This document shows positions 5,706 to 12,543 of a stretch of 12,543 bases of DNA, one piece after another. The position numbers and the translations under genes were made by a program. The notes beneath the pieces are model-generated. The model saw only the letters and a program-made list of their open reading frames with translations, made no database searches and was not told the origin of the DNA. The first letter of the stretch is position 1; the number at the start of each line of letters is the position of its first letter. Source of the stretch: Methylobacter sp. (GTDB lineage: Bacteria > Pseudomonadota > Gammaproteobacteria > Methylococcales > Methylomonadaceae); assembly GCA_023229605.1 (NCBI GenBank), contig JALNYY010000128.1, forward strand, positions 1 to 12,543. Direction: 5' to 3'.

Positions 5706-6674
5706 TTATCGGTACAGGGTTGCCGCCGATTTCAGCACGATTTCATGCGCGCCGACGTGATCGATGTTAACCGGCAGAATTGCGGCGATCGCGCTAAGCG
5801 TGTCATCGAGTTCGGCGGTAAGAAATGTGCCGCTGACCCTCAGTTTGCCCAAGGTTTCATTCTGTAAGCGGATGCGGATATCGTGGTAGCGCCCTACTTC
5901 GGCGAGTACGTCGTCGAGGCAGCGATCGCGGAACACCAGTTTGCCTTGCCGCCAGGCGGTGAGCCCGGCGACATCCTGATCTTGCAGGGCCTGGAATTCA
6001 CCTCTGTCGTTAAAGGCGAGTTGTTGTCCTGCTGTCAGTTCACGCTTTCCGGAGGCTTGCACTTCGACGATGCCTTCCTGTACGGCGACGATGACTTGTT
6101 CGGGTTTAATGTAAACCTCAAACGCGGTGCCGATGTCGCGGATGCGTCCGCTACCGGCGCGTACTTCAAACGGGCGTTCGGCATCGTGGGTCACGGTAAA
6201 AAAAGCTTCGCCTTTGATCATTTCGACGTTGCGCCGCCAACGATTGAAATGGACACGCACCTCGCTGTCAGTATTGAGTTCAATACTGGAACCGTCAGCC
6301 AAAGTGACCGTTTGACGGTCGCCTTTTTCGGCAACATAGGTATGCGGGATACCCAGCCAGCCGTTCGGCATAAAGGCGGTCAAGCCCAGAGCCAGCAGCA
6401 GCGACGCGGCGGCATATACAAACAAGAAGCGATGCGGCTTTTTACGGTAGCGCAATGCCGCATCCCGAGCCGGAAAATTCATGGCTTTAAACGGTTCCAT
6501 CCATTCCCATTGCGCCTGTGCTGTTTCGTAGGCCTGACGGTGGCCGGCACTCTCTTCCAGCCAGTTGTTGAAAGCTTGGCGCTCTGTTGCCGTACAATTT
6601 GCCGAACGGATGCGCAGCAGCCAATCGATAGCCTGTGTCTGCACTGAATCGGGAGAGGGCGGAATGGTTTTCAC
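5706..6674 (-). CDS. FecR-type anti-sigma factor / periplasmic signal sensor
   Basis: This 322-residue inner-membrane protein has an N-terminal cytoplasmic region (about 12-55, AIDWLLRIRSAN...HRQAYE) matching the FecR N-terminal domain that holds the sigma factor. One membrane helix follows (about 83-101). The periplasmic FecR domain has all its marks: GDRQTVTLADGSSIELNTDS, KGEAFFTV, RPFEVRAG, IGTAFEV, EGIVEV and LTAGQQL. A C-terminal domain from about 240 (LVFRDRCLDDVLAEVGRYHD) contacts the receptor's STN domain in this family. The only usable start is a GTG at 6672-6674, because an in-frame TAA lies three codons upstream. No strong ribosome site is visible, so translation may be weak. It is separated from its sigma gene by a palindromic repeat, whereas such pairs normally touch. 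Confidence 0.93.
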   Translation of the reverse strand: MKTIPPSPDSVQTQAIDWLLRIRSANCTATERQAFNNWLEESAGHRQAYETAQAQWEWMEPFKAMNFPARDAALRYRKKPHRFLFVYAAASLLLALGLTAFMPNGWLGIPHTYVAEKGDRQTVTLADGSSIELNTDSEVRVHFNRWRRNVEMIKGEAFFTVTHDAERPFEVRAGSGRIRDIGTAFEVYIKPEQVIVAVQEGIVEVQASGKRELTAGQQLAFNDRGEFQALQDQDVAGLTAWRQGKLVFRDRCLDDVLAEVGRYHDIRIRLQNETLGKLRVSGTFLTAELDDTLSAIAAILPVNIDHVGAHEIVLKSAATLYR

Positions 6675-6712
6675 GCGGGTTTATGGCCTCGTCGGTCTCG
6701 GTTAAATCGGTT

Positions 6713-6873
6713 CATCCTAAAAAACCGCAGTTGAGCATTCCAAAATCCCGTTCGCCCTGAGCTTGTCGAAGGGTGAGCGGGATTTTGGAATGCTCCAAGC
6801 GGGTAAACCGTTCATGCTTCGACAAAAGCTCAGCACGAACGGATTTCACAGGCTCAAACTGCGGTTTTAAATC
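6713..6873. repeat. Nested palindromic repeat element (MITE/REP-like) between fecI and fecR
   Basis: Three layers can be seen. The outer arms are AAAACCGCAGTTGAGC (6721-6736) and its complement at 6852-6868, with one extra base. Inside the left half is a perfect 18-base stem, GAGCATTCCAAAATCCCG (6733-6750) pairing with 6778-6795. The core contains two copies, in opposite directions, of a roughly 30-base unit built around CTGAGCTTGTCGAAG (6750-6778 forward; 6810-6840 reverse, with two extra T). Units with this core are scattered through many proteobacterial genomes. There is no coding capacity. Transcribed, it would fold into a very stable structure between the sigma and anti-sigma genes. Confidence 0.75.
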
Positions 6874-6927
6874 CATTTTAGCGTAATCATACTATAGACG
6901 TTCGACAGCGCGATTATCGTCATAATT

Positions 6928-7443
6928 TTAAGCCTGCATGGCGCTAAGACGCATACTGATATGCTGCATGGCAGATTTTACATAGCGCTCGGAAGAACTC
7001 ACCGAAATGCCAAGGCGCACGGCGATTTCTGCATGCGCACAACCTTCGATGCGGTACAAAACAAAGGCATGCCGGTGCAGTTCCGGCAATTCGTCCAGCC
7101 ATTCAGTAAATCGCTCAAGCGCTTGGTACGCTTCCGAATGGCGATCGGGAGAGAAAGGATCGTTCGCCAGGTTTTCAAGGTCTGCGTCCGGTTCAATATA
7201 ACGCTCGCGGGTTTTTCGGCGGCGATGGCGATCCACGGCCATATTGGATGCGGTTGTGAACAGAAAGGCTCGCGGGTTAAGGATGGTTTCAGGATTGGGG
7301 ACTTGAGACAAGCGTAAAAACGATTCCTGCATGATGTCGTCAACATCCTGCTCCCTGGGCCAGCGTCCGCGAATGAAGGCGCTGACCTCGTGAGCGTGTT
7401 TCAGGAACAGGTCATGCAGGAAGCTGTGTTTGGATTCGGACAT
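6928..7443 (-). CDS. FecI-type ECF sigma factor
   Basis: This 171-residue protein is of normal length for an ECF sigma factor. Region 2 (about 8-76) contains EQDVDDIMQESFLRL and the promoter-melting segment NPRAFLFTTASNMAVDRHRR. Region 4 (about 112-165) contains the DNA-binding helix-turn-helix ELHRHAFVLYRIEGCAHAEI followed by AVRLGISVSSSERYVKSAM. The sequence is FecI-like, a group that directs RNA polymerase to receptor promoters when FecR is signalled. The start ATG at 7441-7443 has no clear ribosome site. The gene is the first of the second signalling system, 177 bases after the PepSY stop. Its partner FecR is 253 bases downstream, beyond a palindromic repeat. Confidence 0.93.
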   Translation of the reverse strand: MSESKHSFLHDLFLKHAHEVSAFIRGRWPREQDVDDIMQESFLRLSQVPNPETILNPRAFLFTTASNMAVDRHRRRKTRERYIEPDADLENLANDPFSPDRHSEAYQALERFTEWLDELPELHRHAFVLYRIEGCAHAEIAVRLGISVSSSERYVKSAMQHISMRLSAMQA

Positions 7444-7620
7444 CGATTGTGCAAAACAGGATTAAACAGGAGTAAATCCAGAATATTAGAGCAATATCCA
7501 TGCCCAATTAAATGAATTGGAATATCAATCACTTGTCAGTTTTGCCATAAAGTAATGCGCCATATACCACGGCTAAATAAGGCATATAACGCAGTTTTTT
7601 GCATTTTACCGCGATAATTA
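7444..7620 (-). promoter_or_regulatory. Leader and probable promoter region of the fecI-type gene
   Basis: This AT-rich spacer lies between the intact PepSY gene and the sigma factor gene. On the minus strand, TTGGGC, a 16-base gap and TATTCT (about 7481-7508) make a plausible but imperfect sigma-70 promoter. A perfect inverted repeat CCAATT-AAATG-AATTGG (7504-7520) overlaps its -35 and could be an operator. No good Fur box match and no clear terminator after the PepSY gene were seen. Confidence 0.3.
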
Positions 7621-8772
7621 TTAACCGGCTTTTATCATCTGCAACTGCCGCGCACGGCGCTTTTGCAGCCAGCGAATGATGCCCGTAACATAGAGTATGG
7701 CGGGAATAAAGCCGCTAACAAAGACCAGCAACCGCCCCGCCATGCCGGCTATTTCGCCATTGTGTAAAGGATGCAGCCAGTTAATGAAGGTATCGCCGGA
7801 TTGTTCTTGCCTTGGATTTCTGGTTGATAATACTGCGCCGCTGTATTGATCTATCCATACTGTCGTTTTTGGAAATCGGAAACTGGGTTCTCCTTGTTGG
7901 TACAGCATAATCCTGTAACAGCCATCCTGCCCGTCGGGTGTTTCTATCCAACGTAAAATGGCTTCAGGATAACGAGCTGTAGCGATGGCAGCGGCCTGAT
8001 CCAAACTAATCCTGGAATAACCCGGTTGATACGGCGACTGATTAGCCGTGGCTTGGTACAACGGCGATAGATAATTAATCGCCGGTTTAAACACAGTCGG
8101 CAATTCCAAAATTACGCCGCTGACTAATATCAGCAACAGCATAGCAAAGCTGTAAACGCCATGGGTTTTATGCAAATCAAAAATGAATCGGGGCCTACTT
8201 GCACCGCGCTTAATGGACAGAGCCTGCCGCCATTTGCCGGATGCAGGCCACCACAAATAGATGCCGCTAAGCAAAGCTATCAATAACAAAAAACCGGCAA
8301 TACCCATTAGCGTTTTGCCGGTACCGTCCAGCAGCAACGCATAATGAAGATCGAACAGCCAAGTCATTGCAAATTCGCCCCAAAAACGGCTGCCGGCAAC
8401 TTCGGCATTATAGGGATTGACCCAGACAATCAGCGGTGCAAAAGACAGGCCGGTTTTTTCGACCGGTTTATAGTAACGCGCCATGACCATGGCTTGATTA
8501 TGGCGCGGCATTTCCAATCGCCAGGCCGCTTTGCGCTCGGGATGAGCTTGACCTATAGCTTGAAAGACGGCTTCATAAGATTGCGGCGTTTGTTGAGCCT
8601 GAGTTACCGATATATGCAGCGTCGGGTTGAGTATTTCATCAAGCTCGACATAGAAAACCAGCAAGCTGCCGGTAAGACCTGCCAGAACGAATAACAGGCC
8701 AAGACTCAAGCCCAAATAGAGATGGGCACCTAGCCAAAGCTTACGCCATTTAATACGGTGTGCGGCAGGCAT
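7621..8772 (-). CDS. PepSY-associated transmembrane (PepSY_TM) protein, intact
   Basis: This 383-residue inner-membrane protein has four helices at about 18-40, 152-175, 205-223 and 345-366. Two periplasmic PepSY-like segments lie between helices 1 and 2 and between helices 3 and 4. Conserved histidines sit at the membrane faces: GAHLYLG (His17), DLHYALLL (His143), DLHKTHGVYS (His201, His204) and LHPLHNG (His334, His337). These are candidate haem or metal ligands, as proposed for PiuB-type relatives linked to iron-siderophore use. The exact reaction is not established; reduction of the imported metal complex is one inference. The start ATG is eight bases after the receptor stop with no Shine-Dalgarno site visible, so translation is probably coupled to the receptor. 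The C-terminal IRWLQKRR segment is repeated in relics A and B. Confidence 0.9.
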   Translation of the reverse strand: MPAAHRIKWRKLWLGAHLYLGLSLGLLFVLAGLTGSLLVFYVELDEILNPTLHISVTQAQQTPQSYEAVFQAIGQAHPERKAAWRLEMPRHNQAMVMARYYKPVEKTGLSFAPLIVWVNPYNAEVAGSRFWGEFAMTWLFDLHYALLLDGTGKTLMGIAGFLLLIALLSGIYLWWPASGKWRQALSIKRGASRPRFIFDLHKTHGVYSFAMLLLILVSGVILELPTVFKPAINYLSPLYQATANQSPYQPGYSRISLDQAAAIATARYPEAILRWIETPDGQDGCYRIMLYQQGEPSFRFPKTTVWIDQYSGAVLSTRNPRQEQSGDTFINWLHPLHNGEIAGMAGRLLVFVSGFIPAILYVTGIIRWLQKRRARQLQMIKAG

Positions 8773-8780
8773 TGGGTCAG

Positions 8781-11192
8781 TTATAAATCGTATTTAACAT
8801 TGATCGCGCCGTAAAATGCGCGACCATCGCCGGGCGAATGCATGGTTTGATTCACCGTGGTGTTATACCAAACATATTCCCAATAGGTATCGGCCAGGTT
8901 TTTTATCTGGAACTGTAAATCGACGATTTTGTTGACCTGGTAACCCAAATCCAGGTTTAACAGGGCATATTCGCCGAATTTACCTTTTGCATTGGCCTCA
9001 TCGGTGTAGTAGTCGCCTTGTCCCGTCGTCCACAGAGAGGATTTCAGCTTGGGCGTTATCTGATAATCTATGCCGCCGGAAAACAGGTAATTCGGCGTGT
9101 TGAAAATTTGCGTGCCTGTCAGAGCTGGATTGCTGGGAGGCTGGGTGACAATAGCTTCTTGCAGGGAATAAGTCGTCCATACGCTGACAGCCTCAATCGG
9201 TTTGATTTTAACTTGCACATCGACGCCTTGCCGGTCGGTTGCGCCGATCAGCGTTGAATCGTTATTCGCACTATTAAGAACCCGGCTCGATTCATTAGTA
9301 GCCGATTGCTTCCAGTACGCAACGCGTCCTTCAGCCCAATCGACGGGTTCTAATTTAACGCCGACTTCCCACCCCTCGTTAATGGATGGCGGCACATCAA
9401 CAGGATTCGGATTGGTTTTAAACGCAGCCGTACCCACGGCAACCTGGAAAGTGCGTCCCCAATTGCCGTAAAGGCTATAGCCGTCTATCGGCGTAATAAC
9501 CGCGCCCATTTTAGGCTGCCAGATGGTGCCGTAATCGTTAACCGCATAGGCTGTATTATTAAGTTTATTGGTATAGTCCCCGCCAACTTTATCGGCCCGA
9601 AATCCCGGCGTCAGTTTCAACCATTTAAAGGGTTTAATCATGGCTTGCAAATAACCGCCATAGACATTGAAGCTAAAATCCTGGTCCCGTGTTTGCGCGG
9701 TTCTGACCCGGTTTAAATTCCTATATCGGCGGCTTTTATTATCTTGCTGCTGAATATCAAAACCGGTCTCCAGCGAAAAATCATCCAGCCAGGAAATTGT
9801 CGGCCGGTAAGTCAGCGACGTCGTGCCGCCATACTGGACTTCATTAGTCAGCCGCTCCTGCTGGGATTCCGCAACGCTATACCGGACCCAGCGTTGATCA
9901 TCGAATACATTGGCGTAACTTTTCGTGGACCAAAATAAATTATCCGTTACATTGACGTCCAAATGCCCGCTGATTTGCCCGACTTGCCGGGTGCCGCCAT
10001 CAGTCGCGTTATGCGGCATCGATTGGGTTGGATCGGCTCTGGCTTGGTCCAAAGTCAAATAGCCGGGTTCTTCCGCATCCGCATCGCTCCACCTGGCAAT
10101 CAAACCGACTTTGTATTTTTCACTTTCAGGCGTGTAAAACCATTTGCCGGAAAAACCGTTTTTTTCCGAAGAGGCATGATCGCGATAACCGTCGGTAGCT
10201 CGATACGACACAGTATAGTTCTGCGAAAAACCACCGGTTTCATAGCCCACGCCGGTTTGAATGTCGTGGCTGTTGAAACTGCCGTAACTCATCCTAGCCT
10301 TAGCGTAATTCCCCCCTTGGCGGGTAAATATATTAGCATTGCCGGCGATAGCATATAAACCGTAGCGAGGATCGTTGGTGCCTCTAACCACTTCAATCGA
10401 CTCAATATCCAACGGAAACAACGCGTCGATGAAAGGCATGTTGCCGTCATTGGTATTGCTGGGGATTCCGTCAATTAACAGCTTGACGGCATTAATATTG
10501 CCTTCGCCATTAAAGCCTCGAAAAGAAAATTTTCCTGTCGTGGTGCCTTGATTGAATTGGGTGATTTGCACGCCGGGCATGCGATGGAATAAATCGTAAC
10601 TGGTGAGCACATTTTGATTTTCGATTTTATCGGCATTCATAATATCGACAGAACTAAGAATATCCCGGCTTTGCAATTTTCCTGAAGGGGTCGAGGTCGA
10701 GGTCACCATCATCTCACCCAATTCAAAAACAGAATTGTCAACCGACGGCTTTTTTTCTGATGCTGAAGTGGCGGCATTCTGCTTTTTAACAGGCTTATTG
10801 TGTTCCAGCACTACGGTGTTCGGCCCGGTGCGGCGAAAGCTGATGTCTGTTGTTGACAATACCTGTTGCAAAGCCGCATCGGCGGTATATCGACCTTGCA
10901 CGCCCGGCGAGGTGAGGTTTTTGACCAATTCTGCACTGTAGACAAATTGGATTCCGGCCTGTTCGGCGAGCGCGCTCAAAGCCGAATAAAGCGGCTGCTT
11001 GGCGATGCTGTAGTTACGGCTGTCGGCTTTTGTGGTTCCTTTTGCGGCCGGCGTGACGGTTTCATCAGCATAAGCCGGTATGGGCGCGTTTAATGTAGCC
11101 AAGCCTAAATGTAAGGCAATGCTGGCGAAGTGGGGGTGTTTGCGTCCAATGCCCTTCTTTGACGCTAAAGCCGGTGTTCCGGTTTTTTTCAT
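8781..11192 (-). CDS. TonB-dependent receptor with STN signalling domain
   Basis: This 803-residue outer-membrane protein has an unusually long export signal (cleavage probably near residue 42, PIPAYA-DE). An STN domain lies at about 58-131 (YSIAKQPLYSALSALAEQAG, IQFVYSAELV). A TonB-box-like stretch follows (FELGEMMVTS, about 156-165). The plug runs from about 175 to 290 (SYDLFHRMPGVQI, FSFRGFNGEG, KLLIDGIPSN, IESIEVVRGTNDPRYG), followed by the barrel ending AFYGAINVKYDL. The plug lacks the ETPQSI motif of the siderophore group; it is closer to FecA-like or general metal-complex receptors. The start has a GAGGA ribosome site eight bases upstream. It follows a FecR gene after 175 bases and precedes a PepSY gene by eight, forming a signalling/uptake unit. 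The ligand is unknown; ferric citrate, a siderophore or a copper-binding peptide are all possible. Confidence 0.92.
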   Translation of the reverse strand: MKKTGTPALASKKGIGRKHPHFASIALHLGLATLNAPIPAYADETVTPAAKGTTKADSRNYSIAKQPLYSALSALAEQAGIQFVYSAELVKNLTSPGVQGRYTADAALQQVLSTTDISFRRTGPNTVVLEHNKPVKKQNAATSASEKKPSVDNSVFELGEMMVTSTSTPSGKLQSRDILSSVDIMNADKIENQNVLTSYDLFHRMPGVQITQFNQGTTTGKFSFRGFNGEGNINAVKLLIDGIPSNTNDGNMPFIDALFPLDIESIEVVRGTNDPRYGLYAIAGNANIFTRQGGNYAKARMSYGSFNSHDIQTGVGYETGGFSQNYTVSYRATDGYRDHASSEKNGFSGKWFYTPESEKYKVGLIARWSDADAEEPGYLTLDQARADPTQSMPHNATDGGTRQVGQISGHLDVNVTDNLFWSTKSYANVFDDQRWVRYSVAESQQERLTNEVQYGGTTSLTYRPTISWLDDFSLETGFDIQQQDNKSRRYRNLNRVRTAQTRDQDFSFNVYGGYLQAMIKPFKWLKLTPGFRADKVGGDYTNKLNNTAYAVNDYGTIWQPKMGAVITPIDGYSLYGNWGRTFQVAVGTAAFKTNPNPVDVPPSINEGWEVGVKLEPVDWAEGRVAYWKQSATNESSRVLNSANNDSTLIGATDRQGVDVQVKIKPIEAVSVWTTYSLQEAIVTQPPSNPALTGTQIFNTPNYLFSGGIDYQITPKLKSSLWTTGQGDYYTDEANAKGKFGEYALLNLDLGYQVNKIVDLQFQIKNLADTYWEYVWYNTTVNQTMHSPGDGRAFYGAINVKYDL

Positions 11193-11201
11193 TGTTTTTC
11201 C

Positions 11202-11234
11202 TCGTAGTTGTCAGATGTTCATTTACTACTACGA
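11202..11234 (-). promoter_or_regulatory. Possible hairpin next to the receptor ribosome site
   Basis: On the minus strand, TCGTAGT (from 11234) and ACTACGA (ending 11202) can pair around a 19-base loop. The 3' arm runs directly into the GGAAA ribosome site of the receptor gene. The CGTAG part also lies where a FecI-type -10 element would be expected. Either a translation-control hairpin or a chance match is possible. Confidence 0.25.
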
Positions 11235-11256
11235 ATGGGAAGATGCGGAACCACAT

Positions 11257-11284
11257 AAAAAATAACCGCGGCAAATTGTCGCGG
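11257..11284 (-). terminator. Rho-independent terminator or attenuator between fecR and the receptor gene
   Basis: On the minus strand the sequence is CCGCG-ACAATTTGC-CGCGG followed by TTATTTTTT. The stem has five GC pairs, and three further pairs form inside after one A-C mismatch. It lies 84 bases after the fecR stop and 65 bases before the receptor start. It would let the sigma/anti-sigma genes be transcribed at a low level apart from a strongly induced receptor, as in other fecIR-fecA layouts. Confidence 0.5.
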
Positions 11285-11367
11285 CTCCGGGCGCGTCATT
11301 GTATAAGGCGCGCATGGCGCAAAAGGGACAAACTTAACTGGATAGAATACTGAGATCAGCCTGGTAA

Positions 11368-12339
11368 TCAGGACTGCAAAAACACAAAAGAACCAACTCG
11401 TCGGATTCGGATCGGCAGCGTATCCTTCAGAGTGTCCAGCCAGGCATCGATGTTATTAAGGTCTATCGCGACATTAATTTCTTTATCGGCCAAGGCATCT
11501 CCGAGCAGGGTGATCGGTCCGCGATGATAGCGGTTGATTTCGGCAACTACCTGTTTCAAGGTAACGAAATTCATGACCAATCGGCCTCTTCGCCAAGCTT
11601 CCGCAGCCGATACATCAGTTGCGGAAGCTTCGCCCAAGCGCTGCGCGTCGAAAGCCACACGCTCTCCGGGATGTAAGGTAATGAACGTTCCGTGTTTCTT
11701 GGTCTGCTCGGCGCGAACCTTGCCTTCCAGCAAGGTAACCGTTCCCGCTGTATCACCATAACGAACAATAAAGCGGGTGCCGAGCGCTTCGGTAATGGTG
11801 TTGCCGGCTTGCACCCGGAACGGCCGGTTGCTGTCGCGAGCCACCTCGAATTCGGCTTCTCCCCTGAGCAGGACAACGCGTCTTTCATTGTCGCGCCAAG
11901 TCACGTCGAACGCGGTATCGGTATTGAGATGCGCGACTGTTCCGTCCTCAAGGCGGATCGAGGTTCGCTCACCGATATGGGTGCTGTAATCGGCCCAGGG
12001 AGCGTACAGGTAATCCGGGTACACCCCCAGAGTGACCAACAATAACAAAGACGCGGCAACGGCCAGTCCCTGACTCCAACGCTGGTAATGTGCGGGTTTA
12101 GACGCCCTGTAAATCTTTTGGCGTCGTTGCCGATCGGTTTTTACAGGGACCTCCATCATCTGCCAGAGGTTTTCGATTTTGCTGTAGGCTAGGTCATGAG
12201 CCGGACTCTGCTTGCGCCATTCCTCGAAACCGGCTTGCTCGACCTCGCTGATGTCTCCCGACGTTAAGCGCGTATGCCACGCAACAGCCTCTTGCTCAAG
12301 GCACTCGCGAGTTTTCGATACGGAATCATTCATCGACAT
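11368..12339 (-). CDS. FecR-type anti-sigma factor / periplasmic signal sensor
   Basis: This 323-residue protein has the same plan as the FecR at 5706-6674 but is clearly divergent. Its N-terminal sigma-binding part is at about 16-58 (EAVAWHTRLTSGD...HDLAYSKIENLW), and one membrane helix lies at about 90-108. The periplasmic FecR domain shows IGERTSIRLEDGTVAHLNTD, LRGEAEFEVARD, RPFRVQAG, LGTRFIV, LLEGKVRA and LHPGERVAF. The C-terminal domain reads RLVMNFVTLKQVVAEINRYH...TLKDTLPIRI. It relays the receptor's ligand signal to the sigma factor encoded 60 bases upstream. Two in-frame ATGs two codons apart (12339 and 12333) are both possible starts; no strong ribosome site distinguishes them. The low similarity between the two FecR proteins argues that the two systems are not a recent duplication. 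Confidence 0.93.
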   Translation of the reverse strand: MSMNDSVSKTRECLEQEAVAWHTRLTSGDISEVEQAGFEEWRKQSPAHDLAYSKIENLWQMMEVPVKTDRQRRQKIYRASKPAHYQRWSQGLAVAASLLLLVTLGVYPDYLYAPWADYSTHIGERTSIRLEDGTVAHLNTDTAFDVTWRDNERRVVLLRGEAEFEVARDSNRPFRVQAGNTITEALGTRFIVRYGDTAGTVTLLEGKVRAEQTKKHGTFITLHPGERVAFDAQRLGEASATDVSAAEAWRRGRLVMNFVTLKQVVAEINRYHRGPITLLGDALADKEINVAIDLNNIDAWLDTLKDTLPIRIRRVGSFVFLQS

Positions 12340-12399
12340 GGCTTAACGGGGAAGTGGGGATATTTATAACTATAACGAATGGATCCGTCTTAAACCACA

Positions 12400-12543
12400 T
12401 TATTCGTCTTCCTCATCGACCGCTTGGCGGCAATGATTCAAGGCTCGCATCACATGTTTTTCCACCAGGCTTTTGGAAATACCCAATTGCCCGGCAATTT
12501 CGGCATGGCTGTAGCCTTCTATTCGGCTCCGGTAAAGTACTTC
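12400..12543 (-). CDS. FecI-type ECF sigma factor, C-terminal part (cut by window edge)
   Basis: The last 47 codons and the TAA stop (12400-12402) are present. They encode the end of region 4: EVLYRSRIEGYSHAEIAGQL followed by GISKSLVEKHVMRALNHC and an acidic tail DEEDE. The helix-turn-helix closely matches that of the sigma factor at 6928-7443 (RIEGCAHAEIAVRLGISVSS), which supports the FecI-type call. The N-terminal two-thirds lie outside the window. The gene precedes its FecR partner by 60 bases, the normal arrangement. Confidence 0.85.
   Translation of the reverse strand, partial: EVLYRSRIEGYSHAEIAGQLGISKSLVEKHVMRALNHCRQAVDEEDE

Noticed and set aside
5883..6647. Plus-strand open frame of 254 codons opposite the FecR gene at 5706-6674
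   Set aside because: The FecR frame has every family motif; this frame is its mirror and resembles nothing.
11193..11367. Search for a short metallophore precursor peptide gene (methanobactin type) in the intergenic gaps
   Set aside because: No short frame with a paired-cysteine core peptide was noticed in this gap or in 7444-7620; the copper-peptide idea rests on analogy only.
1..12543. tRNA, rRNA or CRISPR features
   Set aside because: No cloverleaf-like segment, ribosomal RNA signature or regularly spaced direct repeats were seen; all repeats found are inverted or gene-derived.

Overview
The window is a stretch of gram-negative, most likely gammaproteobacterial, chromosome devoted to TonB-dependent metal or metallophore uptake. 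Two receptors carry N-terminal signalling (STN) domains and lie next to FecI-type sigma and FecR-type anti-sigma genes, the layout of cell-surface-signalling iron systems. The style of the proteins would fit a methanotroph or related bacterium, but nothing in the window proves that; it is inference. Apart from one regulator gene, every gene reads on the minus strand.

Reading in the direction of transcription (right to left), the first system starts beyond the right edge. It comprises a FecI-type sigma factor of which only the C-terminus is present (12400-12543), a FecR-type anti-sigma/sensor (11368-12339), a STN-containing TonB-dependent receptor (8781-11192) and a PepSY-associated four-helix membrane protein (7621-8772). 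A hairpin followed by a T-run lies between its fecR and its receptor. The second system follows after a 177-base gap: FecI-type sigma (6928-7443), a nested palindromic repeat (about 6713-6873), FecR (5706-6674), a siderophore-type receptor with STN domain (3266-5611), and a Tat-exported DJ-1/PfpI protein closely resembling isonitrile hydratase (2370-3254). A PepSY C-terminal relic overlaps its stop codon (2194-2370). The logic implied is: ligand binds receptor, the STN domain signals through FecR to FecI, receptor transcription rises, cargo enters the periplasm, and the DJ-1/PfpI and PepSY proteins act on it there or in the inner membrane.

The left 2.2 kb is decayed. It holds a small secreted protein of unknown function (1486-1830), a second palindromic repeat element (about 1938-2155), two more PepSY C-terminal relics (1161-1352 and 4-178), the terminal scrap of an IS3-family element (about 179-334), and an AraC/PchR-like regulator (254-1051). 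The regulator's N-terminus has been replaced by antisense transposon sequence. This looks like a former receptor/PepSY/AraC cluster broken up by insertion and deletion.

The most interesting points are the isonitrile-hydratase-like enzyme predicted to be exported and embedded in a metallophore-type receptor operon, the three PepSY relics beside one intact copy, and the two palindromic repeats that share a terminal motif, one of them splitting a sigma/anti-sigma pair.
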